DNA from: Clostridium aciditolerans
Lineage (GTDB): Bacteria; Bacillota; Clostridia; Clostridiales; Clostridiaceae
Direction of reading: 5' to 3'
Assembly: GCF_016316925.1 (NCBI RefSeq)
Contig: NZ_JAEEGB010000006.1
Coordinates: 248,001 to 312,000, forward strand
DNA: 64,000 nucleotides
The notes beneath the pieces were generated by a model. It had not been told where the DNA came from. It was given only the letters and a program-made list of their open reading frames with translations, and ran no database searches. How positions within the stretch are numbered: the first letter of the stretch is position 1; each line of letters opens with the position of its first letter. The position numbers were made by a program, and so were the translations under genes. Of this stretch, positions 8,280 through 16,472 are shown one piece after another.

Positions 8280-9311
8280 GTGGATTTAAAAGCAAAAGTC
8301 AAAGAACTTCCTTCTTTACCAGGTGTGTATATGATGAAGGACTCTCTTGACAGTATTATTTATGTTGGAAAATCAAAGAACCTTAAAAGTAGAGTTGGAT
8401 CCTATTTTCAAAACTCAAAGTCACATTCTCCAAAGGTTGTGAAATTAGTTAAAAATATAAAAGACTTTGAATATAAACTTACCGATACTGAGTTTGAAGC
8501 TTTTATGCTAGAATGCAAAATGATAAAAGAAATAAAACCTATATACAACAAACTAATGAAAAGTCCAAAGTCTTATTCTTATATAAAAATTAAAATCAGT
8601 GAACAATGTCCCGATATTGAAATTTCCAACGAAGCTGATAAAGATGATGGAAATCTTTATTTTGGACCATACACCAGCAAAAATACAGTCCTAAGAGCTC
8701 TCAATGGTATGAGAGAGTGTTGTAAAATACTCTGCAACAATAGCTCACGAAAAGCTTCCTCTTGTTTAAATTATTCTTTAGGCTTATGTATTGGTATGTG
8801 TTCGGAGGGTGCTCCCCGAAAACAGTATATTGATACAATAAATAAAATAATACTGCTGCTCAATGGAACTGATAAAAGCATTCTTCAAGAAATGGAGCAT
8901 AAGATGACCGTTGCATCGGAGAAATTTGATTTTGAGAATGCTGCTAAATATAGGGATTATATAAGCGCAGTAAACTATCTGCTAGGTAGTGTAAAAGTTA
9001 TAAAGTTTACGGAGGACAATAAAAGTATTGCTTTACTTGAGTACCTAAGTGATACTACCTTTAAGTTTTTTCTTATTAAAGGAAATAAAGTTCTTTTTAG
9101 TAAAAAGTATGACCTAGAGAGCTTTAATTTAGAAGAATTAAAATCTACTTTAAAATCCATTATTTTAACTTACTTTAATGATAAATCTCTAAAAAACCCG
9201 ATAAAGATTGGAAAAGAAGACATCGATGAAGCTCAAATAATTTATACTTACTTAAAGAGCAAAGCTAGCAGCTGCAGACATGTGTGTGGTAATTTCAAAA
9301 AAGTGGCTTAA
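8280..9311 (+). CDS. Short UvrC/Cho-like GIY-YIG nuclease
   Basis: A 343-residue protein matching the N-terminal half of UvrC. The GIY-YIG domain is at residues 13-90 (GVYMM, IYVGKSKNLKSRV, and Glu in EFEAFMLE). A Cys cluster like that of UvrC lies near 160-173 (CLNYSLGLCIGMC), and a UVR motif follows (FDFENAAKYRDYI). The RNase H-like second nuclease and helix-hairpin-helix domains of full UvrC (about 600 residues) are absent, as in E. coli Cho, which makes only the 3' incision. The start is GTG, with GGAGGAG upstream. It follows the MATE pump as a likely two-gene operon. Confidence 0.85.
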   Translation: MDLKAKVKELPSLPGVYMMKDSLDSIIYVGKSKNLKSRVGSYFQNSKSHSPKVVKLVKNIKDFEYKLTDTEFEAFMLECKMIKEIKPIYNKLMKSPKSYSYIKIKISEQCPDIEISNEADKDDGNLYFGPYTSKNTVLRALNGMRECCKILCNNSSRKASSCLNYSLGLCIGMCSEGAPRKQYIDTINKIILLLNGTDKSILQEMEHKMTVASEKFDFENAAKYRDYISAVNYLLGSVKVIKFTEDNKSIALLEYLSDTTFKFFLIKGNKVLFSKKYDLESFNLEELKSTLKSIILTYFNDKSLKNPIKIGKEDIDEAQIIYTYLKSKASSCRHVCGNFKKVA

Positions 9312-9388
9312 TACTACAAATAATATAAATATTGATAAGGCACTCAATAAATTGCTTCCTGAAATATAACACCATGAAAATCCCTGAA

Positions 9389-9437
9389 ATAAGCTAGAAT
9401 TTTGATACTAAAAACTAAATTCTAGCTTATTTTCTTA
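9389..9437 (+). terminator. Terminator after the UvrC-like gene
   Basis: A perfect 14-bp stem (9389-9402 with 9417-9430, arm ATAAGCTAGAATTT) is followed by TTTCTTATT. It lies between convergent genes and could act on both strands. Confidence 0.7.
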
Positions 9438-9525
9438 TTAGTATTTGTTTTATACTCACTATTGACTATATATCTTTCAAAAATACACTATATAATTCTT
9501 CAGCAAATTTACATTCATAATATAA

Positions 9526-10467
9526 TTAATTAGCTTTTTCAATAAATAATTTTATTTTTTCTCCTGTTAAAGTTAATTCTTTTACTAAATCATTATGCTT
9601 TATATCCAATTTATTAATGATATCTTTCACATTATCATATATAATATAAACTTTGCCTAAGGAATCTTTTATTTTTGATTGAACAATCCAATCTGATATT
9701 AGACCATCAAAGAAATAATCTGCAAAAGTTTCAAAAGAGCCTATATTTATCTCAATATTATTGGGTAAATCTACATCAGAAAGTTCTCTTTTAAATATCC
9801 TTAATAGTTCCTGTGCATAATATAGGTAGTCTTTAGCTTCATCTATTTTGGAATGCTTTGCTGTAGTAGCTAAAAATCCCCCTCCCACAATGTCCCATTG
9901 TCCCCATCCCTGTGCACTCTCAAGTGATTTTAAAACATTTTTTAATGCATCTTGAGCATTTTCTCCAGCCTTAATTGCTTCTCTAACTTCTCCAATACCT
10001 AGTCGTAAATCTGACTCTTTGTCCATAAGACTTATCAATTTATGAGAAACAATACTGTTATCAATTAGGATTAGTCTTTCTTTCTGTTTCATTAAAGACT
10101 GATATTCTAAATTTAAAGTTGAATATTTCTTTAATTCCTCCTCGTAAGAACATAACTCTCTTTCCAGTATGCTAATCGTACTACAGCACTCATCATAATT
10201 TAGCTTCGCAGCAAGATACTCCTGTCTCTCCTTTTCAATTTGCTGCTCCTTACTTCCAAGTATAGAATAGAACAATCCCATGATACTTAAAGACTCAAGA
10301 TTCTTAACATCCTTCTCTTCATTATTTAGAATATTATAAAGCTCATTTTTTCTAATTTCCTGTTTTTTTAGTGCCTCTCTTGTTTGCTCCAATGCACTCT
10401 CAAATTTTTGCTTTGTTCTCAATTTTTCTTTTACATCCGAGATTTTTTTGTTCAATTCTTCAATCAT
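9526..10467 (-). CDS. Hypothetical coiled-coil protein
   Basis: I do not recognise a family by name. The 313-residue protein begins with a long charged coiled coil (about residues 1-140, rich in E, K, L and Q). A short hydrophobic GLFYSILGS interrupts it near residue 66. The second half has a conserved-looking centre, GWGQWDIVGGGFLATTAKHSKIDEA in pieces such as WGQWDIVGG and TAKHSK, and ends helical. There is no signal peptide or clear membrane segment, so it is probably cytoplasmic. AAGGAG precedes the ATG. It is a single-gene unit, convergent with the UvrC-like gene. Confidence 0.7.
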   Translation of the reverse strand: MIEELNKKISDVKEKLRTKQKFESALEQTREALKKQEIRKNELYNILNNEEKDVKNLESLSIMGLFYSILGSKEQQIEKERQEYLAAKLNYDECCSTISILERELCSYEEELKKYSTLNLEYQSLMKQKERLILIDNSIVSHKLISLMDKESDLRLGIGEVREAIKAGENAQDALKNVLKSLESAQGWGQWDIVGGGFLATTAKHSKIDEAKDYLYYAQELLRIFKRELSDVDLPNNIEINIGSFETFADYFFDGLISDWIVQSKIKDSLGKVYIIYDNVKDIINKLDIKHNDLVKELTLTGEKIKLFIEKAN

Positions 10468-10820
10468 ACTATCTTACTCCTTTTGTAATTTCCATACATA
10501 ATCGCATAACTCATTTAATAGTATTGTATACCATATTATACAACTATAATTTTGATAATGCAAGCTTTTGAAATTTTGTTTTAAATTTAGCTTAAATTCA
10601 ATTAATTGTAATTTAAGCTAAACAAGTATTTCAAAAAATAAATATAAAAGACACCAAGAATTGTATGCCTTCGATAATTTTCTTATAATTATTAATAAAG
10701 AAATTTATAGGTTTAAGGTGAAATTATAGTTACTTGTAAAAAGTGCGGTACTAATTTTAAAGGAAGAACTTAATATAGGAAATCTAGGATAAAAGTTAGA
10801 AACCCTGCAATTCGGAATAT

Positions 10821-10845
10821 AAAAATTTTGCGAGACAAAATTTTT
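10821..10845. repeat. Perfect hairpin next to repeat D
   Basis: AAAAATTTTG and its exact complement flank a CGAGA loop. The hairpin sits 5 bases outside the 28-bp arm of the adjacent palindromic element and may be part of it. It resembles a bidirectional terminator. Confidence 0.5.
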
Positions 10846-10849
10846 ATTA

Positions 10850-11061
10850 GAGGACAATTGACAGAGGACAGTGAAGGTGAGTTTTCTTCCTTACGTCAGA
10901 AAACTAATTTATTTTTTTAGGCTTGTTTTGCTAATGCAAAACATCGCTTACACAGAGTGTACTCCTGCGAAACAAAAGAGCAGGAGTTTCTTTTAAATTA
11001 AAGATTTTTCATAGTATAGCGGAGAAAAATCCTCCTTCACTGTCCTCTGTCAATTGTCCTC
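10850..11061. repeat. Palindromic repeat D with 28-bp perfect arms
   Basis: The arms at 10850-10877 and 11034-11061 are exact inverted copies built from GAGGACAATTGACAG and AGGACAGTGAAGG. An extra TGTCCTC unit trails the right arm. Inside lies the dispersed core on the minus strand (GAAACTCCTGC ... GCAGGAGTACACTCTGTGTAAGCG), with smaller perfect hairpins ACTCCTGC/GCAGGAGT and GTTTTGC/GCAAAAC. A second CTTACGTCAG motif is at the left. The whole 10468-11106 gap has no supported gene. Confidence 0.75.
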
Positions 11062-11106
11062 TGTCCTCTAAAAAATAATATGTCATATTATTTTTATAGT
11101 GTTCTA

Positions 11107-12216
11107 TTACTTAGCCACATTTCTACCATTTCCTGCTCTAAGGTAAGCTCTATCCATTTCTTTATCCTTTTGCCTCTTCCATGCATGAAGTACTAATGCC
11201 AAGGTAACAACACCATAAGATACAAACATTCTAAAGTATTCACCTATCATCGCCTGTCCTGTCAGGTTTTTGCCTGCCATTGGCATAACAACAAACATTA
11301 GATGGAATAAACCAGTACCAATAATGGCATTTGGTATGGAAGCTTTACTTACTGTAGCACCACCTACAAGTAGTGCCGCAGCTGCGAACAATGCTGCCTG
11401 ATCTGATCCATTATAGGTATTTAGAGTACCTATATTCTGTAAATATATAACTTGACCATAACAAGCAATAACAGTAGAAATTATGATTGATTGTATACGA
11501 GTTTTTTCTACCTTTATACCTGCTGTTTCTGACACAGTCATATCCTGTCCTACAGCTCTCATCTCCTGTCCAAGCTTAGTCTTTCTAAACCACATTGTGA
11601 ATATACATATTAAAGCAATTATTAGGAATGTTCCTACAGGTATAGGTACTCCTCCTATATTAATTAAGAGCAGCTTGTCAAATCCACCTGTAGCATCTAA
11701 ATTTATAGCATTTCTAATACCGTAGCCTCTTGAAAGCAGCAAAGTGGGACTTTTGATTGGTATTATTGATCCACATAAATATAAGAGGAAAAATTGATAT
11801 ATACCAGCAATAAAAAAACCAAGCATCATTGAGGTAATCATTTCACGCCCCTTTGCTCTGTTTAAAACAACACCACCGAAATACCCTAAAAGTATTGCAA
11901 TAGGCGTTCCGATTATCATTGCTAATACAAGTCCTGCAGCCCCTTTAATACCCCAGTCAGTTATGAATATTAGACCTATTTGTCCTGCCATTGCACCTAG
12001 AACCATTCCAAAGTTAATACCCATCCCGGCCATTACAGGCAGCAAAAGTGCTAATACAAGGAATGAGTCTCTTGAAAGACGTGTAACTATCTCTCTAATC
12101 AGATATATACCTGTAAATTTTGAAATAGGTATAGCCACTGCGCTTATTAATATAAATAGAATTGGAACAGCGCTGCTGGTCAAAAACTTTTTCATAGATT
12201 GATTATCAAGCTTCAT
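11107..12216 (-). CDS. ABC importer permease 2
   Basis: A 369-residue inner-membrane permease of the branched-chain/sugar type (BPD_transp_2, as in RbsC), with about ten hydrophobic helices and the FFRKTKLGQEMRAVG-like cytoplasmic loop seen as FRKTKLGQEMRAVGQ. It is the last gene of the DUF3798 cassette. An in-frame ATG at 12246 would overlap the previous gene by 26 bases. The ATG at 12216 starts 4 bases after that gene's stop and has GAGG in the right place, so I choose it. It should pair with the 344-residue permease. Confidence 0.85.
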   Translation of the reverse strand: MKLDNQSMKKFLTSSAVPILFILISAVAIPISKFTGIYLIREIVTRLSRDSFLVLALLLPVMAGMGINFGMVLGAMAGQIGLIFITDWGIKGAAGLVLAMIIGTPIAILLGYFGGVVLNRAKGREMITSMMLGFFIAGIYQFFLLYLCGSIIPIKSPTLLLSRGYGIRNAINLDATGGFDKLLLINIGGVPIPVGTFLIIALICIFTMWFRKTKLGQEMRAVGQDMTVSETAGIKVEKTRIQSIIISTVIACYGQVIYLQNIGTLNTYNGSDQAALFAAAALLVGGATVSKASIPNAIIGTGLFHLMFVVMPMAGKNLTGQAMIGEYFRMFVSYGVVTLALVLHAWKRQKDKEMDRAYLRAGNGRNVAK

Positions 12217-12220
12217 GTTT

Positions 12221-13255
12221 CTACCTCGCTTTCCTAGTAAGGGCATATACTATCATCCCATTTGATACAATAATTCTTAAAATTTCAGAAACATCTATGC
12301 TGATTGCGCTGTTGATTACTGAAGGAGTCATTGTAAGTATACCTTGGAACAATATAGTTCCAATAACGACATTGGCAATAGACGCTTTATTTACAGAAGC
12401 CCCTCCAAGGAGTATAGCAGCTACAGAAGGAAATACAAAGGCAAGTGGAGCATTATACATTTGTATAAAGCCAAAGCTCTGTTGATAAACTATCATTCCT
12501 ATAGCTGCAAGTACAGTAGAAAGAACAACTGATACTGTTCTCATTTTATCTACATCTATGCCTGCAGCCCTTGCAAATTCCGGGTTAGAACCAACGGCAG
12601 TTATTGCAGTACCTATTTTGGTCCTAAAAAACCCCCATACTAATAAACTCATAAAAATAAAGAACAATATCATCCCTGTTGGAATTATAAAATTATTCGT
12701 TATTTTTATTTTTAAAAAATCACTGATCTGGTGAAACCAGTATTCCTGAACACTTATTGTTACACGAAGACCTTCTCCTTTAAATCCCAGTACACTTGCG
12801 GGATTTTTGAAAGGAAGTACTACCCATAACATATTCATAAAAAATACGAAAGAATAACCTACATATGTAGCAATAATCATTTCGTCTCCCTTGACTTTAT
12901 TTAAAAGTTTACCATATCCATATCCTAAAATCACTGCTGCAACTATAGCAATTCCAAAAGCCACTAGTATTCCAATCATACCTGTTAATTTAAATTCTAA
13001 ACTCATTACTGCACCTAAAAGCCCTGCAACCAATCCTACAGGGATTCCAAAATTCAAGCCGCATCCAGACTGTATCATAGGTACCATAGCTAAAACAAGT
13101 ATTGCATTCATTCCAAAACGAACTATAACATCATTTAAGGACATATCCTCTTTGACACCAAAAAACGGTGCTGCAATAAACAATGATACTAAAAATAATC
13201 CAATGATAATACGTGGCCATCCAAAATTCTTTATAAAATCTTTAATCCTATTCAT
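12221..13255 (-). CDS. ABC importer permease 1
   Basis: A 344-residue membrane protein related to its downstream neighbour: about nine helices and the matching loop FFRTKIGTAITAVG before AAGIDVDKMR. Its start overlaps the stop of the ATPase gene by 4 bases (ATGA), which implies translational coupling. With the second permease it would form a heterodimeric channel fed by the DUF3798 lipoprotein. Confidence 0.85.
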   Translation of the reverse strand: MNRIKDFIKNFGWPRIIIGLFLVSLFIAAPFFGVKEDMSLNDVIVRFGMNAILVLAMVPMIQSGCGLNFGIPVGLVAGLLGAVMSLEFKLTGMIGILVAFGIAIVAAVILGYGYGKLLNKVKGDEMIIATYVGYSFVFFMNMLWVVLPFKNPASVLGFKGEGLRVTISVQEYWFHQISDFLKIKITNNFIIPTGMILFFIFMSLLVWGFFRTKIGTAITAVGSNPEFARAAGIDVDKMRTVSVVLSTVLAAIGMIVYQQSFGFIQMYNAPLAFVFPSVAAILLGGASVNKASIANVVIGTILFQGILTMTPSVINSAISIDVSEILRIIVSNGMIVYALTRKAR

Positions 13256-14874
13256 AGCTTTTCACCTTCTTCAATCAAATGATGTTCACCTGACATAAGC
13301 AATCCAAAATCTGCCGCTTCAGCATTAGGAGATAGAATTCCCGATACCTTCCCCTCACTTACAATGGCAATTCTATTACATATAGACTTTAATTCCTCAA
13401 GCTCAGATGATACCATTACAATTGTGGTATTGTTTTCTGCATTATATCGTCTTAGAGAGTCAAGTACTAGCTTTTTTGCTCCAACATCTATACCTCTAGT
13501 AGGCTCGGATACAAATAGAAGGCTTGGCTCAAGTGCAAAGGCCTTAGCAAGACATACCTTCTGTTGATTCCCGCCAGAAAGCTGTCTAGTATGCTGCTTC
13601 TCACTAGTACATTTTATTTCTAAAGACTTAATGTACTTTTGTGCGCATTCCTTCATTGCCTTGTCATCACGCCATTTAATTAATCCACCTAAAAACCTCT
13701 TAAGAAATTTCTCTTGAATCTGCATTGCATCAAAAGCAATGTTCCAATCAATAGGCTCATCTAGTAAAAGACCTACACCTCTGCGATCCTCTGATACAAA
13801 TGCCAATCCGCTTTTTAATGCGTTAAAGGTTGAATTTAGCGGCAGTGACTTATTATTAAAAATAACTTCTCCATCAGCTGCAAACAAACCCAGTATTCCA
13901 TTTGGTATTCCAAGTTTACCTTGTCCAGCTAGTCCACCTACTCCAAAAATTTCACCTCTTTTTACGCTAAATGATACATTCTTTACTGTTTCTCCTGGCA
14001 TATCAACCCAAAGATTTTTTACTTCTAGTATTATATCTTTATTATTATCAGTAGCATCAACAAATTTTATTTCTTCAGATTTTTTATTATCAACATCTCT
14101 TCCTACCATCCATTCAGCAATCTGTCTCACACTTACACCTTCAACAGGTCTTTCAACTACAACTACACCATCCCTTAATACTACAAGTGAATCACAGGCT
14201 GATGTAACCTCGTGCAATCTGTGTGAAATGAATATTATAGAAACACCGAGGTCTGCAAGTCTTCTTATGGATTTTAAGAGTATCTCTGCTTCTGATTCAG
14301 TCAAAACTGCTGTAGGTTCGTCTAATATAAGTATTTTAACCTTTTCTCTGTCAATCTCACGTGCAATTTCAATAAACTGCTTATGTCCCACTGGCATTTC
14401 TGAAACTAGTGTATCAGGATTAAGCTGGACACCTAGGGTTTCAATTGCCTTTTGAGCACTTTTTCTCATTTCCTTCATATCAACAGTTTCAAGTCTTTTC
14501 CCAAGTACCTTTGATATTACGTTAGATTTAGTTTTTTCCATATTTAATAGTATATTCTCTGTTGTTGTAAAACCAGGTATAAGAGAAAACTCCTGGTGTA
14601 CCATTCCAATTCCTGCTTTTAAAGCATCAATAGGATTTTTGAAATTTATCTTTTCACCATCTAAGTATATTTGTCCTTCATACCCTCCTGTTTCCGCAAT
14701 TACAGTCATTCCAAAAAGTATTTTCATAAGTGTTGATTTACCTGCACCGTTTTCCCCTACTAAAGCCAGTATTTTACCTTTTTCTAACGAAAAATTAATG
14801 TCTTTTAATACCTTGTTACCTTCAAATTGTTTGCTGACACCTTCTACCTTTAACAATAAGCTCTCATTTGACAA
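13252..14874 (-). CDS. ABC importer ATPase with two nucleotide-binding domains
   Basis: A 540-residue protein of the RbsA/MglA type, with two fused ATPase domains. Domain 1 has GENGAGKST, an atypical signature region EMPVGHKQF and Walker B LILDEPT. Domain 2 has a degenerate P-loop GVGGLAGQGKLG, a good signature LSGGNQQKV, and SEPTRGIDVGAK, where the usual Walker B Asp is Ser. Asymmetric domains are normal for this family. The start is TTG, preceded by GAGGTGA. It powers uptake with the two permeases downstream. Confidence 0.88.
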   Translation of the reverse strand: MSNESLLLKVEGVSKQFEGNKVLKDINFSLEKGKILALVGENGAGKSTLMKILFGMTVIAETGGYEGQIYLDGEKINFKNPIDALKAGIGMVHQEFSLIPGFTTTENILLNMEKTKSNVISKVLGKRLETVDMKEMRKSAQKAIETLGVQLNPDTLVSEMPVGHKQFIEIAREIDREKVKILILDEPTAVLTESEAEILLKSIRRLADLGVSIIFISHRLHEVTSACDSLVVLRDGVVVVERPVEGVSVRQIAEWMVGRDVDNKKSEEIKFVDATDNNKDIILEVKNLWVDMPGETVKNVSFSVKRGEIFGVGGLAGQGKLGIPNGILGLFAADGEVIFNNKSLPLNSTFNALKSGLAFVSEDRRGVGLLLDEPIDWNIAFDAMQIQEKFLKRFLGGLIKWRDDKAMKECAQKYIKSLEIKCTSEKQHTRQLSGGNQQKVCLAKAFALEPSLLFVSEPTRGIDVGAKKLVLDSLRRYNAENNTTIVMVSSELEELKSICNRIAIVSEGKVSGILSPNAEAADFGLLMSGEHHLIEEGEKL

Positions 14875-14922
14875 TTATTTCACCTCTTATCATGCGAATC
14901 GATATATCCATATTTTATAGAC

Positions 14923-14961
14923 ATAGGGTTCCTAAATAAAATTTTAAGCTAGGAACCCTAT
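14923..14961 (-). terminator. Hairpin between lipoprotein and ATPase genes
   Basis: A perfect 12-bp stem (arm ATAGGGTTCCTA) lies in the 115-bp gap of the operon. There is no good T tract on the minus strand, so I read it as a processing or partial attenuation hairpin that would keep the binding-protein message in excess. Confidence 0.5.
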
Positions 14962-14989
14962 ATTTTAATCTCTTTTTATATTGTCATTG

Positions 14990-16195
14990 TTATTTTATAT
15001 TTTTATATTTATCAGGAACTACTTCTTTTGTTTGACCTAAGTAACCCTTTCCAAACACATATGTGTCTTGATATAGCATAATATGATTTTTCTTTTCTGT
15101 TCCAGTTGCTCTATCTATATAGTATGAACCGTTCCATGATGCTCCTGGGGTGGATTTTTCATAACAAGCCATTAAATCTTTAAAGGAATCTTTCTGTGCT
15201 TTTCCTTCAATTATTCTCTTAGCAAATTCAGCAAGTGCCTCTGTGGAAGCATAGTTATATGAATAAGCCCATGTTCCCATTCTTCCGCTACCACCTTTAG
15301 AAATTACAGTTTGTTCAACCTTTTTAAGTATTGCAGGCCAATTTCCAGCTTCAGCTTTGAGGTCAATTCCGAATGCACCAGGATACCCCATTATTGGAGA
15401 TGGAAGATCAGGTTCTACAAATATTGCGCCTAGCTCAGCAACTTTCTTTAAAAGAGGTTCTGTTTGTGCGTCGTTTGTACAGAAGAAAGCTGTATCTTTT
15501 CCATACTTTTGTACCCATGATGGCATCTTCTCAAGTATGAACTGCTGTGCACCTGGAATTCCAACGTCACTCATTGGATCTGGGGCTGTTTCAAAAGCAA
15601 ATTTTAATCCTAAATCCTTACAGGCTTGTTCCATTATAGTTTTTCTTAAAGATAAAAGCTCAATGCTCATATGTCTTGGGAATGAAATGTGTACAAAGGT
15701 TTTTGCTCCCATCTTCTTTGCTGCGAGAATCATTAAGTAACCGCGGTTTACATTATCTGCATTTATTACTAGATCAGAAGCAGCTTCTACCATGTTAGTA
15801 TCTTCCTGTGGTTCCCCTGCAAATAAAAGTATGTCCGGTCTTCTTTCTCTTATCTTCTTAAAAGCTGCAACTGTGCCAGGAACTGACTGATTAACGATAA
15901 TAGCTTTCATATCCGGGTCATCTGCAAGTCCTGCAATCTGGGCTATAGTTGTTTCCTGTTCCTGCATGAAATTATCTGGATAAGTAACATGTTTTACTAT
16001 TCCACCTTTGTCTACATCGCCATACTCTTTGATAAATGCCTCAGCACCACGCAGCTCATCCTCCGATTGTGCCACCGTACCTGTCACTATACCGATATGA
16101 AATTTCGCTTTTTTAGAATCTGAGCTTGTACCTCCGCATCCAGCCAATCCTAGAGCCATTGTTGCTGTAAGAATTAATGCTAGTATTTTTTTCAA
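14990..16195 (-). CDS. DUF3798 substrate-binding lipoprotein
   Basis: A 401-residue lipoprotein. A signal peptide ends in lipobox LAGC (Cys at residue 20), then GGTSSDS, then a two-lobed periplasmic-binding fold with KFHIGIVTGTVAQSEDE, DPDMKAIIVNQSVPGT and PIMGYPGAFGID stretches recognisable as DUF3798. It is the first gene of a four-gene importer. The ligand of this family is not known to me; the transporter parts resemble sugar or nucleoside systems. The start is TTG, 7-8 bases after AGGAGGGG. Confidence 0.85.
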   Translation of the reverse strand: MKKILALILTATMALGLAGCGGTSSDSKKAKFHIGIVTGTVAQSEDELRGAEAFIKEYGDVDKGGIVKHVTYPDNFMQEQETTIAQIAGLADDPDMKAIIVNQSVPGTVAAFKKIRERRPDILLFAGEPQEDTNMVEAASDLVINADNVNRGYLMILAAKKMGAKTFVHISFPRHMSIELLSLRKTIMEQACKDLGLKFAFETAPDPMSDVGIPGAQQFILEKMPSWVQKYGKDTAFFCTNDAQTEPLLKKVAELGAIFVEPDLPSPIMGYPGAFGIDLKAEAGNWPAILKKVEQTVISKGGSGRMGTWAYSYNYASTEALAEFAKRIIEGKAQKDSFKDLMACYEKSTPGASWNGSYYIDRATGTEKKNHIMLYQDTYVFGKGYLGQTKEVVPDKYKNIK

Positions 16196-16231
16196 AACAT
16201 TCCCCTCCTAAAATACGTTTTTTATATTAGT

Positions 16232-16252
16232 TTGAAAAGCGAAGCTTCTCAA
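16232..16252 (-). promoter_or_regulatory. Hairpin in the leader of the DUF3798 operon
   Basis: A 9-bp stem (TTGAGAAGC with GCTTTTCAA, one G-U pair) with a 3-base loop lies about 37 bases before the TTG start. It does not match any riboswitch I know. Confidence 0.3.
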
Positions 16253-16414
16253 TTACTAATCACCTATAGCTCTCCCTCGATACCTATTCCATTATATTTA
16301 TATTTAATTATGACTAATATATTCTAAAATTATCCAAATATTCATATTTTCATTAGCACTTTTTATACAGCATTTTTAAAGATGCCTAAAGTAATAAAAT
16401 CTTTAATTTTATGA

Positions 16415-16441
16415 ACATAATGAGAAAACATGCATATAATA
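16415..16441 (+). promoter_or_regulatory. Sigma-K-like promoter of the Met/Pro/Gln-rich gene
   Basis: AC at 16415-16416, exactly 16 bases, then CATATAATA at 16433-16441 match the AC-N16-CATANNNTA pattern of sigma K. The -10 end is 31 bases before the GTG start. The two other Met-rich genes have the same arrangement. Confidence 0.6.
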
Positions 16442-16472
16442 AATCGATGTAGTGTTTATTAGGAGGATAATT

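Noticed and set aside
10720-10773. Short zinc-ribbon-like coding stretch (VTCKKCGTNFKGRT)
   Set aside because: The frame has a CxxC motif and a purine-rich site nearby, but no start codon in frame and only about 17 codons. It is probably a remnant or chance, so I did not list it as a gene.
13739-14455. Long plus-strand frame opposite the ABC ATPase
   Set aside because: Its translation is Ser/Thr/Pro-rich with no family features, as expected for the complement of a well-supported ATPase gene.
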